A model generated the notes under the pieces. That model had not been told where the DNA came from. It made no database searches and was given only the letters and a program-made list of their open reading frames with translations. Of a DNA stretch of 64,000 nucleotides, positions 1 to 10,974 are shown piece by piece (the stretch's first letter is position 1; every line of letters starts with the position of its first letter). The translations under genes and the position numbers were made by a program. Source of the stretch: Euptelea pleiosperma (lineage: Eukaryota > Streptophyta > Magnoliopsida > Ranunculales > Eupteleaceae); the NCBI GenBank assembly GCA_035048495.1, contig CM068553.1:15067190-15131189 (forward strand), given 5' to 3'.

Positions 1-975
1 TCGGGCCCAAGCCCATTAGGATACCCCTCCCTAACCCACGGAGGCGACCCCGTAGCGTGGCCCACGGGAGGTAAGTCTCTATCCTCGCCTTGAGTGCGAT
101 ACAGAGCAATTTGGGTGAATCATTGCCGCTTGTCTATTTGCTTTCGCATACATATTATTTGACTTGCGTGGCATGGCCGTTAATAATTGAACATTAATCG
201 AGCAGACCCAGCTCTTTTACAACTGGTGGGATTTCATCGCCCACCTCATCACTCCAGCTGAAATTGATCCCCAGGATCCATCTATAATAAAAAGAATCAA
301 GAAGTAGAGCCAATTAGCCCGGTGTTCGAGGAAAAATCCACACAAAGCGAACCCGCTTAACATCCAATCGAAATAAGACCACGAGCGCGGGTCCCTGTTG
401 TCTAACACACCCATAAGTCCCTGCTACTCAAGTACACTGAGCTCGACGTGGCATCTTGGACTATTCGGCGGTTAGTTGCGTGTGGACTAGGAACACGCAC
501 CAACCCTAGCTTAACCCGAGGGAACACTCTTCTTATACACTTGACCAATCCGGTTAGTCTGGGACATACTTAAGATAGCCATTGTGCCGCACGTCTGTCT
601 AGGCTTCGGATTGCCTTGTTGTTGACTAGAGTTAGTACTAAAGGATTCGCTCTGAAGAGTGTAGCCTGGTGAGAACCTCTGAGTGCATACAGTTAGTCCG
701 GCGGCTAAAAGATAAACCAGTGGTCCGCCCACTGTCATAATCTACTCTAACCCCAAAACTAACAAGATAATGCCTAAAATATATCCTGATTGTTTAGAAT
801 AGGATTATCTGTGCTTGGTGTGCATCATTTAGAATCACTACTCCAGCGTCTCCTTTTGGCAACTTTTTGCCAAATCTTGGGCTTGCTTTTTCAAGTAGAA
901 GCCCAGTTGGACCTGTCCTAACCTTTTACTGACTCGATCTGAGAGTTAGTCCACCGTACCCCTCTATCGCCTCTA
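1..975. other. Unassigned non-coding stretch upstream of a retrotransposon ORF
   Basis: No convincing coding region on either strand; open stretches are short and low in recognisable motifs. It lies directly upstream of the broken gag/linker-like frame starting at 976, so it is probably untranslated or internal sequence of the same LTR retrotransposon (inference). No 5' LTR or primer-binding site could be identified, so the 5' part of that element is outside the window or lost. Confidence 0.3.
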
Positions 976-2724
976 ATGGCAGATGAACGGCCTCTGTATG
1001 AGACCTACTACAGTTTCTGTGAGAATCAAGGTGATCACTCTCAACAATGGTATGACAATTCTGCGTATCATCATGATACTCCAGTCTCGCACACTTCTAC
1101 AGGGTATGATAATCACCGAGATCCGGAGTACAATTCTGTACTCCAAGAGCTTAAAAATTCAGTCTCTGCCCTTCGTGCCGCAGTCCAGCAACCTGTGTAC
1201 CATTCCCAGTCTGTAGGATATTACCCTCCTATCCAGCAAGATGTCTGTCCCTTTCCATCTCCAATGCAGACCTCCTATGACAACACTTATTATCCGGATA
1301 ATAGGAGTCACCATAACTTTGGTTGGGAACAGTCTGCTATCCCACAGCAACTGCAGCAGGATAATTATCCTTCCGGGTTCCATCAACCCAATGGAGAGTA
1401 TGACTGGCAATACTCGCAATCCTAGTACCCGTCATATCCACAGAATGATTATTCTGATCAACAGTGGGCCCCTCAGGACTTTCAGAGTCAGCAACTAGTC
1501 CCAGACTCCACTTTGCCTTACAACTTTCATACCCAATCGGACTACAATCAAGAGTTGGCACCTCAGCTCCCCTTGGCTGAACCGCCTCCGTTGGCTACTA
1601 AACCCGGTCTAGAGGACCTTCTCTCTCAGTACATTCCCCAGCAACAACAGTTTTTCCAAGGTCTAGAGCACCAACAAAAGCAATCTATGGAAAGCTTCGA
1701 GCAACGTCTAATTCAATTAGAAAATGAGAAAGAGGAAGTCAACTTCACTAGCCCACCAGTAGCTTATCCTGAGGAGAATGATATGGCCACTATCTATAAT
1801 GAGGAGTCGCACAATTGGACCAAGTACCAGAATTGCTAGGATGAAATTGCAATTGTACCCACCCCTAGATCGAGCCAGACTATTGAGGAACTAGTGTATC
1901 CATCTTCGGTGCCTTTAAAGGCACCACATCCTGAACCTACCTCAGAGCAACCTATTTCTCAATCTCCCACTGCTGCTTCTAACCTGGACCCTGAAGATGA
2001 TCTTCATGACACTAAGCTGTGTCTCGATTGTAGGATCCCAACTGTCATTGATCTACCGTTCCTCCCCACCTCCTTTGGATTGTGCAACATTAGTGATGAA
2101 CCCGAGTCGCAATCTTTGGTGCCCTTAACAGCACCAACTTCTGGACCGAGCACAGAGATACCCATGTCCATCTCTATCTCTGATGCAGACATTCCTACCG
2201 TAGAACCGTGTCTAGAATATGAGACTCCCGCTGTCCTGGACCTACCAATCCCCACCGAGGAGGAACATATTGAATGTAGGGATTGGAACATCCCTCTCAA
2301 ATTAGAAAACATCGAGGGAGAGGTCAACCGTTTTCACTCGTCACCCTACGTCGATGTTGTTGATGAACCGTATGTCATGGAGAGTCTAATTCAGGACTCT
2401 CTCGAGGCTAAATTATCCAAGTGTCAAGAACACTTTGAGTTTGACTTCATCTCGGAGTCCAACAATTCTAGTATTACTGATCTGCAGGAGTCTGCTCCAT
2501 TCAGATACATTCCCGCAAAACTCACTGAGTTTGCGGCTCTGCTAACCATGCTCAGAGAACCCACTCCTACTCCTGTCCTCTCAGTTTTTACTGAGAAGTT
2601 TCAATCCCTCCCTACTCAACTACACACTTTTGTAGGGCTACTCAGAGAACTTACTGTCCTTCTCTCAGTCTACACTGAGAAAGACCTGTTCTACACAGGT
2701 ATACCTAGACAAGGGATAGGATAA
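976..2724 (+). pseudogene. Broken gag/linker-like ORF of an LTR retrotransposon
   Basis: One reading frame of about 583 codons is interrupted only by two in-frame TAG stops (1423-1425 and 1837-1839). The three open segments (976-1425, 1513-1839, 1894-2724) are in the same frame and keep the same composition across the stops, so I read them as one decayed gene. The first part is rich in Tyr, Gln, Ser and Asn. The middle has a Gln/Glu-rich stretch (GLEDLLSQYIPQQQQF, then a heptad-like segment ending LENEKEEV) that resembles the coiled-coil region following gag in plant Ty3/gypsy Athila/Tat elements. The last part is acidic and Pro/Ser-rich. No zinc knuckle, protease or reverse transcriptase is visible. 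It lies upstream of, and in the same orientation as, the polypurine tract and LTR at 4674-7466. The assignment to a gag or post-gag linker is inference; it could be an element-specific accessory ORF. Confidence 0.55.
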
Positions 2725-4685
2725 CTGTTTCCGTTCCACCTTAGTTGTCAGGAAGACTGCAGATTCACTCAGTCTCCATGAGTTTTAACCTGGTTGGGGG
2801 TACTTGATATACCCCCGTCATGTCTGGCTGAAGACGTAAAACTTAGGGCTTTCGGTAAGGCAATTCCGGTATTCCTAAAGTACATGAGTCTCATGCATTT
2901 GTTATTATTGTTATATCTTTGGACATGTAGGTACATTCATTCTTCCGATCATCAGGTATCACACTGTCAAGTTTCTGCCGACTTGGTAACATCCTCCCTG
3001 AACCTTTGTATCATCATCACTGATTTTTCATCATTTTATGTCCCGGTCATGAGCACCGAGGACGGTGCTGTATTTTGGTTGGGGGTGGGTATTTACCAAA
3101 ACTCATGTCTTCATTTTGATAAAAAAAATAAAAATAAAAAAAAATAATTGTTGTTTTTGGGGTGATTTCCGATGTTCTCCAAAAAATTTCTAAAATTTCA
3201 AAAATGTGTCAAATACCCTGACTTTGATTAGCTGAAAACCTCCGTTAAGTCAGTATTGAGGATGTCAATTTTTGTTTAAAGTTAGCATTGAGTCAAGTTA
3301 AGAGTGACTACAGCAGGTTTGAAAACTCAGAAAAACTCATATTCGGCACAATTGTACACTATCAATATCAAAGTCATCCTAAGTTTGGAAATTCTAGAGA
3401 TCCTGTGAGAAGAATTGTGGAGACCTAATCCAGTGAGCTTTCGAGCCTTTAATCATTTCAGAGAGTTATACATTAATCCTGAGTCACAAGATGACTCACT
3501 ATTCTTCATGCCCACAATATTCGTTGAGAGATCTCATTATCTTTTGCTTCGATCATAAAATTCGGAACGACATCAACATTGGATTACTACGACAGAACCT
3601 TCTCTATATCCAGTCAAGACAGTACACATGATAGTACAGACCCTAGAAAATGATTTAGGCCATTTTTCTGAACCATTCAGCCTTTTTACTCCCCTGAATT
3701 ATACTTCACTAGAAACCCTTTGAACCTTTCTATAAAAGCCTTTTCTTGTTAAGCCCATTAACCAAAAACCCAGTTCAGCTACGAAGTGTTACTAGCTACC
3801 CTACTTGTGAGAAGGATAAAGAATAACTGATGTGGGTGTACCGTGAAAAGAAAAGTAAAGAAGAAGAATCAAAAGGAAAAGAAAGTGGTTCAAGCTGAAA
3901 ACAAAATATGGAAAGAAAGTATGAAAAAGAGCTGAAAAGAAATTGAGCAGTCTCAAAAATATCAAGAAAAAGAGAAAAATACGAAAAAAGGAAAAAGAAC
4001 CAGATAATGGTGTTACGCCCAAGGAAAAATGCAAGAAAATGGCAGTATCCTCTCAAGATCTTTGAAATCCTGTATCCCTTTATCTCTCTACACCTGACCT
4101 AAGCCTCATTACAACCCAGGAAAGTCCTATTTGATTCTAGGACAGTACGATCATAAAATGTGGAGATTGGAGAAAGAGAAGCTATAGAGTTTGATCTGAC
4201 GTTCCCGAGTGAAGTGGTATTCCAATCATGAGATCTTCTTCTGTTAATGATGTCCTTCCTTTAAATAATACATATGTGAGATCTTTGCTTTCATATATCA
4301 ACACATCTCCTCACATATAAATTGAGAGAAAAGAAGAAAACCCTTCTTGTATGATTATATTCTGAGTGCTAAACATGTGAGATTTGAGGTCAAGGCATAA
4401 AAACTTAGAGGTGATCTGGAAATCTTTACTGTCGGATGATGAGAACGTTGAGCACACACACACGCAGAGTCTGACTATTCTGGGTCATGATTATCAGTCT
4501 GTAGTCTTGCCAAAACTCTCCAACTCTTCGCTAGCATGTAACTATTTTTGCATCCATTCAATTATTTGACGAACGATGTTTTCTCTGAGCTAATATGAAA
4601 AAGTGTGCAGCATGTGCAGAGCCCTTTTAAGCTCATTTATTTCGCACTAATTGCCAAGGATTGGCAATATGCTGGTTGGGGGTTG
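2725..4685 (+). mobile_element. 3' non-coding internal region of LTR retrotransposon copy A, with PPT
   Basis: AT-rich, no coding. A first G-rich tract (TTTTGGTTGGGGGTGGGT near 3075-3092) follows a GAGGACGGTGCTG-type sequence, as in the 3' region of plant Athila/Tat elements. From about 3470 onward the sequence aligns to 41095-42331 (shared CTGAGTCACAAGATGACTCA and following text). The polypurine tract GGTTGGGGG is at 4674-4682, just before the LTR. A small hairpin, TGCCAA-GGA-TTGGCA, lies at 4652-4666 and is repeated at 42298-42312 before the other copy's tract. Confidence 0.6.
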
Positions 4686-5659
4686 TGATATTCGCTTAAA
4701 AGTGCGTATTTTCCACTGTTTTCTTCTAAGCGTTTTCACACTCTCCTACGTTAAAATGCTCTATTTATCTACTTTTCTACGTAAGAGTCTCTTTTGTTGC
4801 GTAGAACACACTTTTCTGGACGAAATGGTATATTTGCATGCATTAAACACATTTTTGGAAGTCTAGACATTGAGTCATTCTGATAGAGTCTCATTACGCG
4901 CTTCTTCTGTCGCAGGAAACCCCGATGGGACAATTCTCGAGACTTGCGAGCCCACATCGATCAGGAAAACCCATTATCAAAGCTTAAAGAGCCCACATGC
5001 TGTGACTAGAAGATATGGGCCAAAAATGGGCTGAATAAGAGGACCAAAAGGCCGGCCCAAAGAACGAAGAGAATAGGAGAGCCAATGACCAAAAGACGGA
5101 CTAAAGCGTTTAAAGCCACATGAGTCAGCAAGGAATGATAGTCTACTCTACTAGAGAAGCGTGAGGATGGTCACAGTGAAGACCAGGGTTCCAGACCCTC
5201 TGCCAATACTTTTATCTCCATTTTCTGATACTTTCTCTCTCATCTCTCCTTATTCTCTCTCTCTCTTCATCTTTCGGTCCTCGAATCTACTGACCTAACC
5301 CCAGAACTCCTGTCCATCGGCTCTATCTCATCTCCCTTAGCTTTCTGACCGTTGGATCTTCCATCGGACCGTTGGATCTTCAATCGGACCGTTGGATCTC
5401 TCTAGATCCGTCGATCTACCAATCTGGGTCCCAATCAAGTCACCATCCATCCGATCGCCATCAGAATGTCTGTCACATCATCTTGTGAGACGATGGACAT
5501 CATCAGTCCATGTGGGCCAGTAGCCGGGCCCATCATTATCGACCCGCTGTCCGACCAGTTAGTGGACCCCGTGAATTTCAAAATAATTTTAATTAAATTT
5601 TAAAAAATGGGGGGTCCACTAAATGGGGACATTCCCCAAAGAAGAGTGATGTTTTACTT

Positions 5660-5727
<68 letters not shown>
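5660..5727. repeat. A-run followed by (TA)n microsatellite in LTR A
   Basis: About 16 A residues run into roughly 25 TA units. It is absent from LTR B and LTR C, so it arose in this copy. Confidence 0.9.
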
Positions 5728-5729
<2 letters not shown>

Positions 5730-5889
5730 CATATTTTTTTATTTTCAAAAAATACCCTATTTCCATTAATGGAAATAGGGAGCTTTAAAAGGAGAAGGAG
5801 AGGGGTTCGTTCGAACCCTAATCCCCCTCCTTTCTACTCCTTTCTCTCCCCCTGTCAATCCCGCACGGATCCCTTCTCTTCTTCATTCC

Positions 5890-6005
5890 CTTTCTTCTTC
5901 TTCTTCTTCTTCTTCTTCTTCTTGATTTCGCCGGAGTTGCAGAACTCCGGCCGCTTCTTCTTCTCCTTCTTCTTCTTCGTCCTCTTCTTCTTCTTCTTCT
6001 TCTTC
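5890..6005. repeat. (TTC)n-rich tracts in LTR A
   Basis: Two TTC microsatellite tracts (about 5890-5923 and 5955-6004) separated by a CCGGAGTT-GCAG-AACTCCGG hairpin at 5931-5950. Similar pyrimidine-rich sequence lies in LTR B (43620-43650). Confidence 0.85.
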
Positions 6006-7466
6006 ACGACAAGTTGCAGGTCTGCAACTTCACCGTCTGTACGCTCCTTCCACGCATCACCACCTCCTTCACGGCTTGCAAGAGAGCAAGCCGTTAGTTC
6101 CACCCTCCGATCAGCACACCTGCAACACACTCCAACGCTCTAGGGGCACCACCTCTTCACTCTTCAAGTGCCGCACGTTGCTGCAACCTCCCCCAGCAGA
6201 ACCAGCAGATCGGTTGCCCCCAACGTTCCATTTGCCATTGCTGGCCGGACCTGCAACTCCGGCCAGCTCTTCTCCTCCTCACTGTTGCGTCTTCACCAGC
6301 GTACACCTCCATCACTATCTAGATTATCACGACCCTCGTCTCCAGCAGGTAAGGATCTCAGTCTTCTCCTTATTCCTCTTCTTCTCCTCTTCTCTTCTTC
6401 TTCTTCTTCATCACCCCCACCGGAGTTGCAGACCTGCAACTCCGGCTTGCCGTTTCAGGCGTCTCTATCAGTTGTTCCTCCATCACTGGCAGCACGGGAT
6501 CCTCCCTTGGAGATCCACGGCCAACCCGTCCATTAGTTGGGCATCCAAGCTGCCGCCACAGTCACAAGAGGAGCCATCTATCTCCACTTAAACCACCATT
6601 TTTTTTTAAAAAAAAAAAAAGGAAAAGAAAAGACGAGAAGAGAAAAGAGGAAGGAGGAGGAAGACGTCCTCTCTCTCCCTTCCCGCCAGCTACATCCCAT
6701 CATCCTCCATTGTTGCCGGAGTTGCAGGTCTGCCACACCGGCGTTAATGGTGCCGCACCCCAATTTTGCAAGCCATCTCTCCATTCAACCATCACCGCCC
6801 CACACCACAAGCTATCTGCCCATGATCTTTTGCTCCTCTTCATCCTCACAATAGACCTGCTACTGGTCTACTTTCATGCACCATTCACAAGCCTCCCCTT
6901 ACTTGCAAACCATCGAATCACTATCATCATGATCGAGCAAGGCCGGACAACCACCATCTCATCCATCACCATGGGCCGACCTTCTCTCATGCCCACGGTA
7001 AGATAAAAAGGTGGTCACTTTTCACCCTCTCTCTAGTTTCTCTCTCTCTTCTTTCACCTTCTCTCTCTAACCATCTCTTTTCTCTCTCTAAAAAAGCCTC
7101 CCATCTCATCTTCTCTCTCTATCTATTCTTTTTCTAGTTTCTCTCTCCATTCTTCACTTTCTCTCTCTACCCTAATCTCTTTTAATGCTTTCTAGTTTAA
7201 TTAATTTTATTTGATTTGCATTGTAAAAGACAAGTTCAGTTAAATAAAGATGATTTAAGTGTGATTGTTTTACATTCTCTGCAATGTTTTTCGTCATTTC
7301 ATGTGTTTTTATTGCGCTAATCAAACTAATCCCGAGTGCGGATCGACATCCGACACGAGTCACTGTGCAAAATTACCCATTTTACAGGTTAAATGTCTCG
7401 GATCAATTAAAAATGTGTTGAAGTTAGGGTTTCCGTAACCAACGACGCGGAAAAACCCTACTTTCA

Positions 7467-8345
7467 GACTCTGACGCCCAAATCGGGCAAACGAGGTCCG
7501 AATCTGCCAAAACCTATTACAATACTTCTATTGTGTTGAAACAAATATACCAGAGGAGACGAGGTAAAAAACAGATGTCCGGTTAGGAATCTGTAGTCAG
7601 TTATAAGTTTACGCATTTACAAGTTTTAAGTTAAGTCAAATTTAGGACCTCGATGTCTAAATCGGGCAAACGTGGTCCGAATCTCCCAAAATTTGTTACA
7701 ACACTTCTATTGTGTTGAAACAAATATGCTGGAAGAGACGAGGTAAAAAACAAATGTCTGGTTAGAAATCTGTAGTCAATTATAGATTTAAGCATTTACA
7801 AGTTTTAAGTTAAGTGAAATTTAGGACCTCGACGTCCAAATCGGGCAAATGCGGTCCGAATCTCCCAAAATTTATTACAATATTTCTATTGTATTGAAAT
7901 AAATATACTGGAAGAGATAGGGTAAAAAACAGATGTCCAGTTAGGAATCTGTAGTCAGTTATAGGTTTAGGCATTTACAGGTTTTAAGTTAAGTCAAATT
8001 TAGGACTCCGATGCTCAAATTGGGCAAACGAGGTCCGAATCTCTCGAAACCTATTACAACACTTCTATTGTATTGAAACAAATATGCTGAAAGAGACGGG
8101 GTACAAAACAGATGTCCGGTTAGGAATCTGTAGTCAGTTATAGGTTTAAGCATTTATAGGTTTTAAGTTTAGTCATCTTTAGGATTTCGACGCCCAAATC
8201 AGGCAAACGAAGTCCGAATCTCCCAAAATTTATTATGACACTTCTATTGTGTTGAAACAAATATGCTGGAAGAGACGGGCTAAAAAATATGTCCAGTTAG
8301 GAATCTGTAGTCAGTTAGACATTTCAAGGTTTTTAAGTTTAACTT
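7467..8345. repeat. Tandem array, 179-bp period, about 4.9 copies
   Basis: Units start at 7467, 7646, 7825, 8004 and 8183, an exact 179-bp spacing each time. Each begins GA-YY-CGA-CGCCCAAATCGGGCAAACG or a close variant and includes TTCTATTGTGTTGAAACAAA, GTCCGGTTAGGAATCTGTAG and AGGTTTTAAGTTAAGTCAAA. The last unit is shortened to about 163 bp. The array abuts the last base of LTR A at 7466; nothing like it follows LTR B at 44705. Function unknown. The period equals that of many plant satellite monomers, but the array is short. Confidence 0.85.
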
Positions 8346-8657
8346 TAATTCTTCATTTCGTTTACATTGAATCTTAACATTTTATATATTAATTATTTTA
8401 CTTTTATTTATTTTGCAGGGCCTAGATGCTGATTGATCGTGTCTTCTATTCTTCCAGAATGATTTTTGAAACTTTTATAACATTGTTAAATTTGAAACAG
8501 TCAATATTGTAGAAATTTAATTATTTAAGATACTGAATTTTTTATTTTCTTTACATTCTGATTTGATTAAATGAACATGGAATAGAGAAATGCAGTATTA
8601 TATACATTACAGGTACAGGTACAACAAATTATTCCAAAAAAGTAAAAATGGATTTTA
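8346..8657. other. Unassigned AT-rich stretch
   Basis: No coding frame. A TTTATTTATTTTGCAG sequence near 8405-8420 looks like an intron acceptor, but no exon with recognisable content follows. It may be interior sequence of the transposon whose end is at 10649 (inference). Confidence 0.25.
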
Positions 8658-8659
8658 TA

Positions 8660-8870
8660 CTACCAAACCTTTTAGCGACGGCCAGTAATCGTCGCTATAA
8701 CATGTATATAGCGACGGCCAGAACATTGACCGTCTCTATATATGTCCTATAGCGACGGTCGGTTTACATGGCCCTCGCTATATATATCTTACAGTGACAG
8801 TCAATGCTTCTGGCTGTTGCTATATACATGTTATGGCGACGGTTATGGCCGTCTGTAAAAGGTTTGGTAG
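8660..8870. mobile_element. MITE with TA flanks, 211 bp
   Basis: Terminal inverted repeats read CTACCAAACCTTTTAGCGAC on the left and CTACCAAACCTTTTACAGAC as the complement of the right end. They are flanked by TA at 8658-8659 and 8871-8872, as in mariner-type MITEs; the wider flanks are TTATA/TATAA, so a TTA/TAA reading (PIF/Harbinger) is also possible. The interior repeats GCGACGG/CCGTCGC motifs like those of the neighbouring CACTA-type end. Confidence 0.65.
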
Positions 8871-8973
8871 TATAACACAAATTGAGATATACCGACGGAC
8901 ATTTTTGAGGTGACCGTCGGTAATGCCTTTTACCGACAAAATTTATAGCTATAGTCGGACTGGTTGTCGGTAT

Positions 8974-10571
8974 TGAAATTAGGGTTTTTTCATGTCGTTG
9001 GATCGGAAACCCTTGATTTCAACAATATTTGTAATTTCTCCGAATTAGTTCACTTAATCTGCAAATAAGCAGACTTGCACAGTGGCTCATGTCGGATATC
9101 GTCCGTACTTGGGATTAGTTAGCACAATAAGAAACAAGAATAATCAAAAAATGCTCAAAATAAATGGAAGGGCGAGAATGGTGGAGGTTGATTTAAAATA
9201 TGCTTGAAATTGTTGTTAGAACTATTAGAATGAAAAAAAGCATAAGAGAAACGAGAATGAAAAACACAATAAATGAAAACAACTTAAACTTGAATTTAAA
9301 ACTTATTCATAAACTAAAAACAAATGCTTACAATGCTTGTTCAAATGCTTTACAATGGAAATAACATTAAACCAAATTAATCTAGAAAGCCATTAAAATA
9401 TTACCCTAGAAAGCATGTAAAGGTAGAGAGGGAAAGAAGAGAGAAGGAAGGTAGGAAGATTAGAGAGATGAATTAGAGAGAAGCTTACCATTGAAGAGGT
9501 AGATGGTGCAACTCCAATTGGATTGACCTCAATAAAATTGAGGATTGTAGCCTTTGATTGTGGCGGATGGAATGGGCAGCAAGGAGACGATGCTGTTTGA
9601 TATTTTGCACTTCGAGGTGAAGGCATTAATGGTGAGCTCGCCAGAGAAGAAGGGTGAAGAAGAAGAGAAAGAAAGAAGAAAGAGAGGAAGAGAGGGGGAG
9701 GGAACCCTAGAAGGAGAGATCGTAGATCTCTTATAGACTTTTTTTTTTTCTTTTTGCTTGTTGTAAAAATGATGACCGTTAGATCTAGAGAGATCCAACG
9801 GTTGGGAATGGGTTAGTTAGATGAGAGAGAGAGTGACTAGGATAGAGAGATATGGGGGAGAGAAGAATCGGTCAAGTGAGACCAATTCTCTCTTGTTGTT
9901 GCAAATGGGCATGAGCATGGGTAATGGGCATGGGCATGAGTCATGGGTATGGGTATGGGCATGGGTCATGGGCATGGGTATGGGTCATGGGCCAAAATAG
10001 ATAGATAAAGAGAGAAATAGGAGAGAGGTGAGAGAAAAATATAAAAATAAAAGCATTGGAGGGTCTTGAACCCTGGTCTTCTTTATTCTCTCTCGTCCGC
10101 TCCACCAATAAGTCAAACTCATCCTTTGATGTCAATTGGTGTGGCCTTTAACACCTAAGTCCTTCTCTTGGTCTCTAGATATTCTCTCTCTTAGTCCTTG
10201 TTCTGGTTCTACGATCATTTAGCTTTGCCCGTATATGACTTCTATCTTTTTATCCTAGCCTGTTGGCTCTTTAAGCTTTGATAGAAGTCTTCTGTAGTTG
10301 ATCGTGGGCCCGCCAGTCCTCGAGAATCGCCCGATAGGGTCTCCTACAAGTGAAAAAGCGCGTAATGAGATTCAACTAAAACAGCTTGATACTAGGCTAT
10401 CCGAAATGCGTATATTTCATGCAAATAGTCGATTTTCGTCTAAAGAATGCGTTCTACGCAATAGAAGAAACTCTTATATGGAAAAGCCAACAAAAAGACA
10501 AGTTTACGTAGGAGAATGCGACATCGTTATAAGGATAATGGCTTAAAATAAGCACTTTTGAGCGAATATCA
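8974..10571 (-). mobile_element. Solo LTR (copy C) of the TGATATTCGC family
   Basis: On the minus strand it begins TGATATTCGCTCAAAAGTGC and ends GGGTTTCCG...CCCTAATTTCA, matching LTRs A and B at both ends. It is flanked by perfect 5-bp duplications GGTAT at 8969-8973 and 10572-10576, which fixes both LTR borders exactly. There is no internal region, so it formed by recombination between two LTRs (established mechanism). It is 1598 bp long, shorter than LTR A (2781) and LTR B (2373). It contains a CATGGG-type minisatellite (9905-9993) and a tRNA-like A/B-box segment near 10055-10110. Confidence 0.88.
9905..9993. repeat. CATGGG/TATGGG hexamer minisatellite in solo LTR C
   Basis: About 14 imperfect copies of a 6-bp unit (ATGGGC, ATGGGT, ATGAGC). 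It is confined to LTR C and probably arose by slippage. Confidence 0.85.
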
Positions 10572-10654
10572 GGTATAACATATAGCGACGAATTTTAGCC
10601 CTACACCGACGGTCAGCGGTCGTCGCTGAAAGTCTTTTTTCCTGTAGTGATATC

Positions 10655-10916
10655 GATGTTTGGACTGACCCGATGTGGACTTACAGACCAAAAAATTAGC
10701 TTGATTAGTGATCTCTAAGCATTGGATTAGATTTTTTTTCTCTTGATTTTTAGCCATGAAATTTTACCAATATGTGGGTTACAAATATAGTTTTAAACTA
10801 ACTAAACAATCTAATTTTTGGTATGTAGTTCAACCTAGCTAGGAATGAGATGAACATCCATAAGGTCAGTGTTCTCTAAGAATATGCCATGTGGCTCATT
10901 TAGTGGTTAGTGGGAC
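10655..10916. mobile_element. FB1 foldback element, degraded copy
   Basis: The left arm (ATCGATGTTTGGACTGACCC, then a CTTGATTAGTGATCTCTAAGC match) and the right arm (CAATCTAATTTTTGGTATGTAG ... ATGCCATGTGGCTCATTTAG) are imperfect inverted copies of each other and match the FB1 consensus. It adjoins the CACTA end at 10649. Confidence 0.6.
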
Positions 10917-10974
10917 GTCAGTCAGTAAAGTTCTACTCGAATTCGACCATTATTTGAGTACTCATATCCAAAGG

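Larger units (their letters stand above)
4686..7466 (+). mobile_element. 3' LTR of retrotransposon copy A (about 2.8 kb)
   Basis: Starts TGATATTCGC right after the polypurine tract and ends ...CCCTACTTTCA; these termini match LTR B (42332-44704) and the solo LTR C (8974-10571), whose ends are fixed by target duplications. Shared blocks include TCACACTCTCCTACGT near the start and GGTTTCCGTAACCAACGACG before the end. Internal features are an A-run plus (TA)n near 5660-5727, three about 20-bp direct repeats of GACCGTTGGATCTT (5347-5393), (TTC)n tracts (5890-6005), and a series of small hairpins built on CCGGAGTTGCAG (5931, 6011, 6420, 6717). Several long open frames here are low-complexity artefacts of (TTC)n and are not called as genes. 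Confidence 0.7.
8871..10649. mobile_element. CACTA-type transposon terminal region, split by a solo LTR
   Basis: The right end reads, on the complement, CACTACAGGAAAAAAG (10634-10649), the CACTA-superfamily terminal motif. Inside it are subterminal repeats of CCGACGG/GCGACG type at 8890-8970 and 10577-10630. The solo LTR at 8974-10571 interrupts it; removing the LTR and one copy of GGTAT rejoins the subterminal region. The other CACTA terminus was not found nearby, so this is a one-ended remnant. Confidence 0.6.

Noticed and set aside
5607..6143. 178-codon open frame with poly-Ile/Tyr and poly-Phe runs
   Set aside because: It translates the (TA)n and (TTC)n microsatellites inside LTR A; composition is low-complexity and absent in LTR B.
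6076..6854. Overlapping plus-strand frames of 98-171 codons
   Set aside because: They lie in the LTR, overlap each other in different frames, are Ser/Pro/Leu-rich from CT-rich DNA, and have no domain.
7467..8345. CRISPR-like array
   Set aside because: Repeats of 179 bp are directly adjacent with no unique spacers, in plant DNA; it is a satellite-like tandem repeat.
9393..9798. Minus-strand frames of 77 and 89 codons, Ser/Leu-rich
   Set aside because: Inside solo LTR C and driven by purine/pyrimidine-rich sequence.
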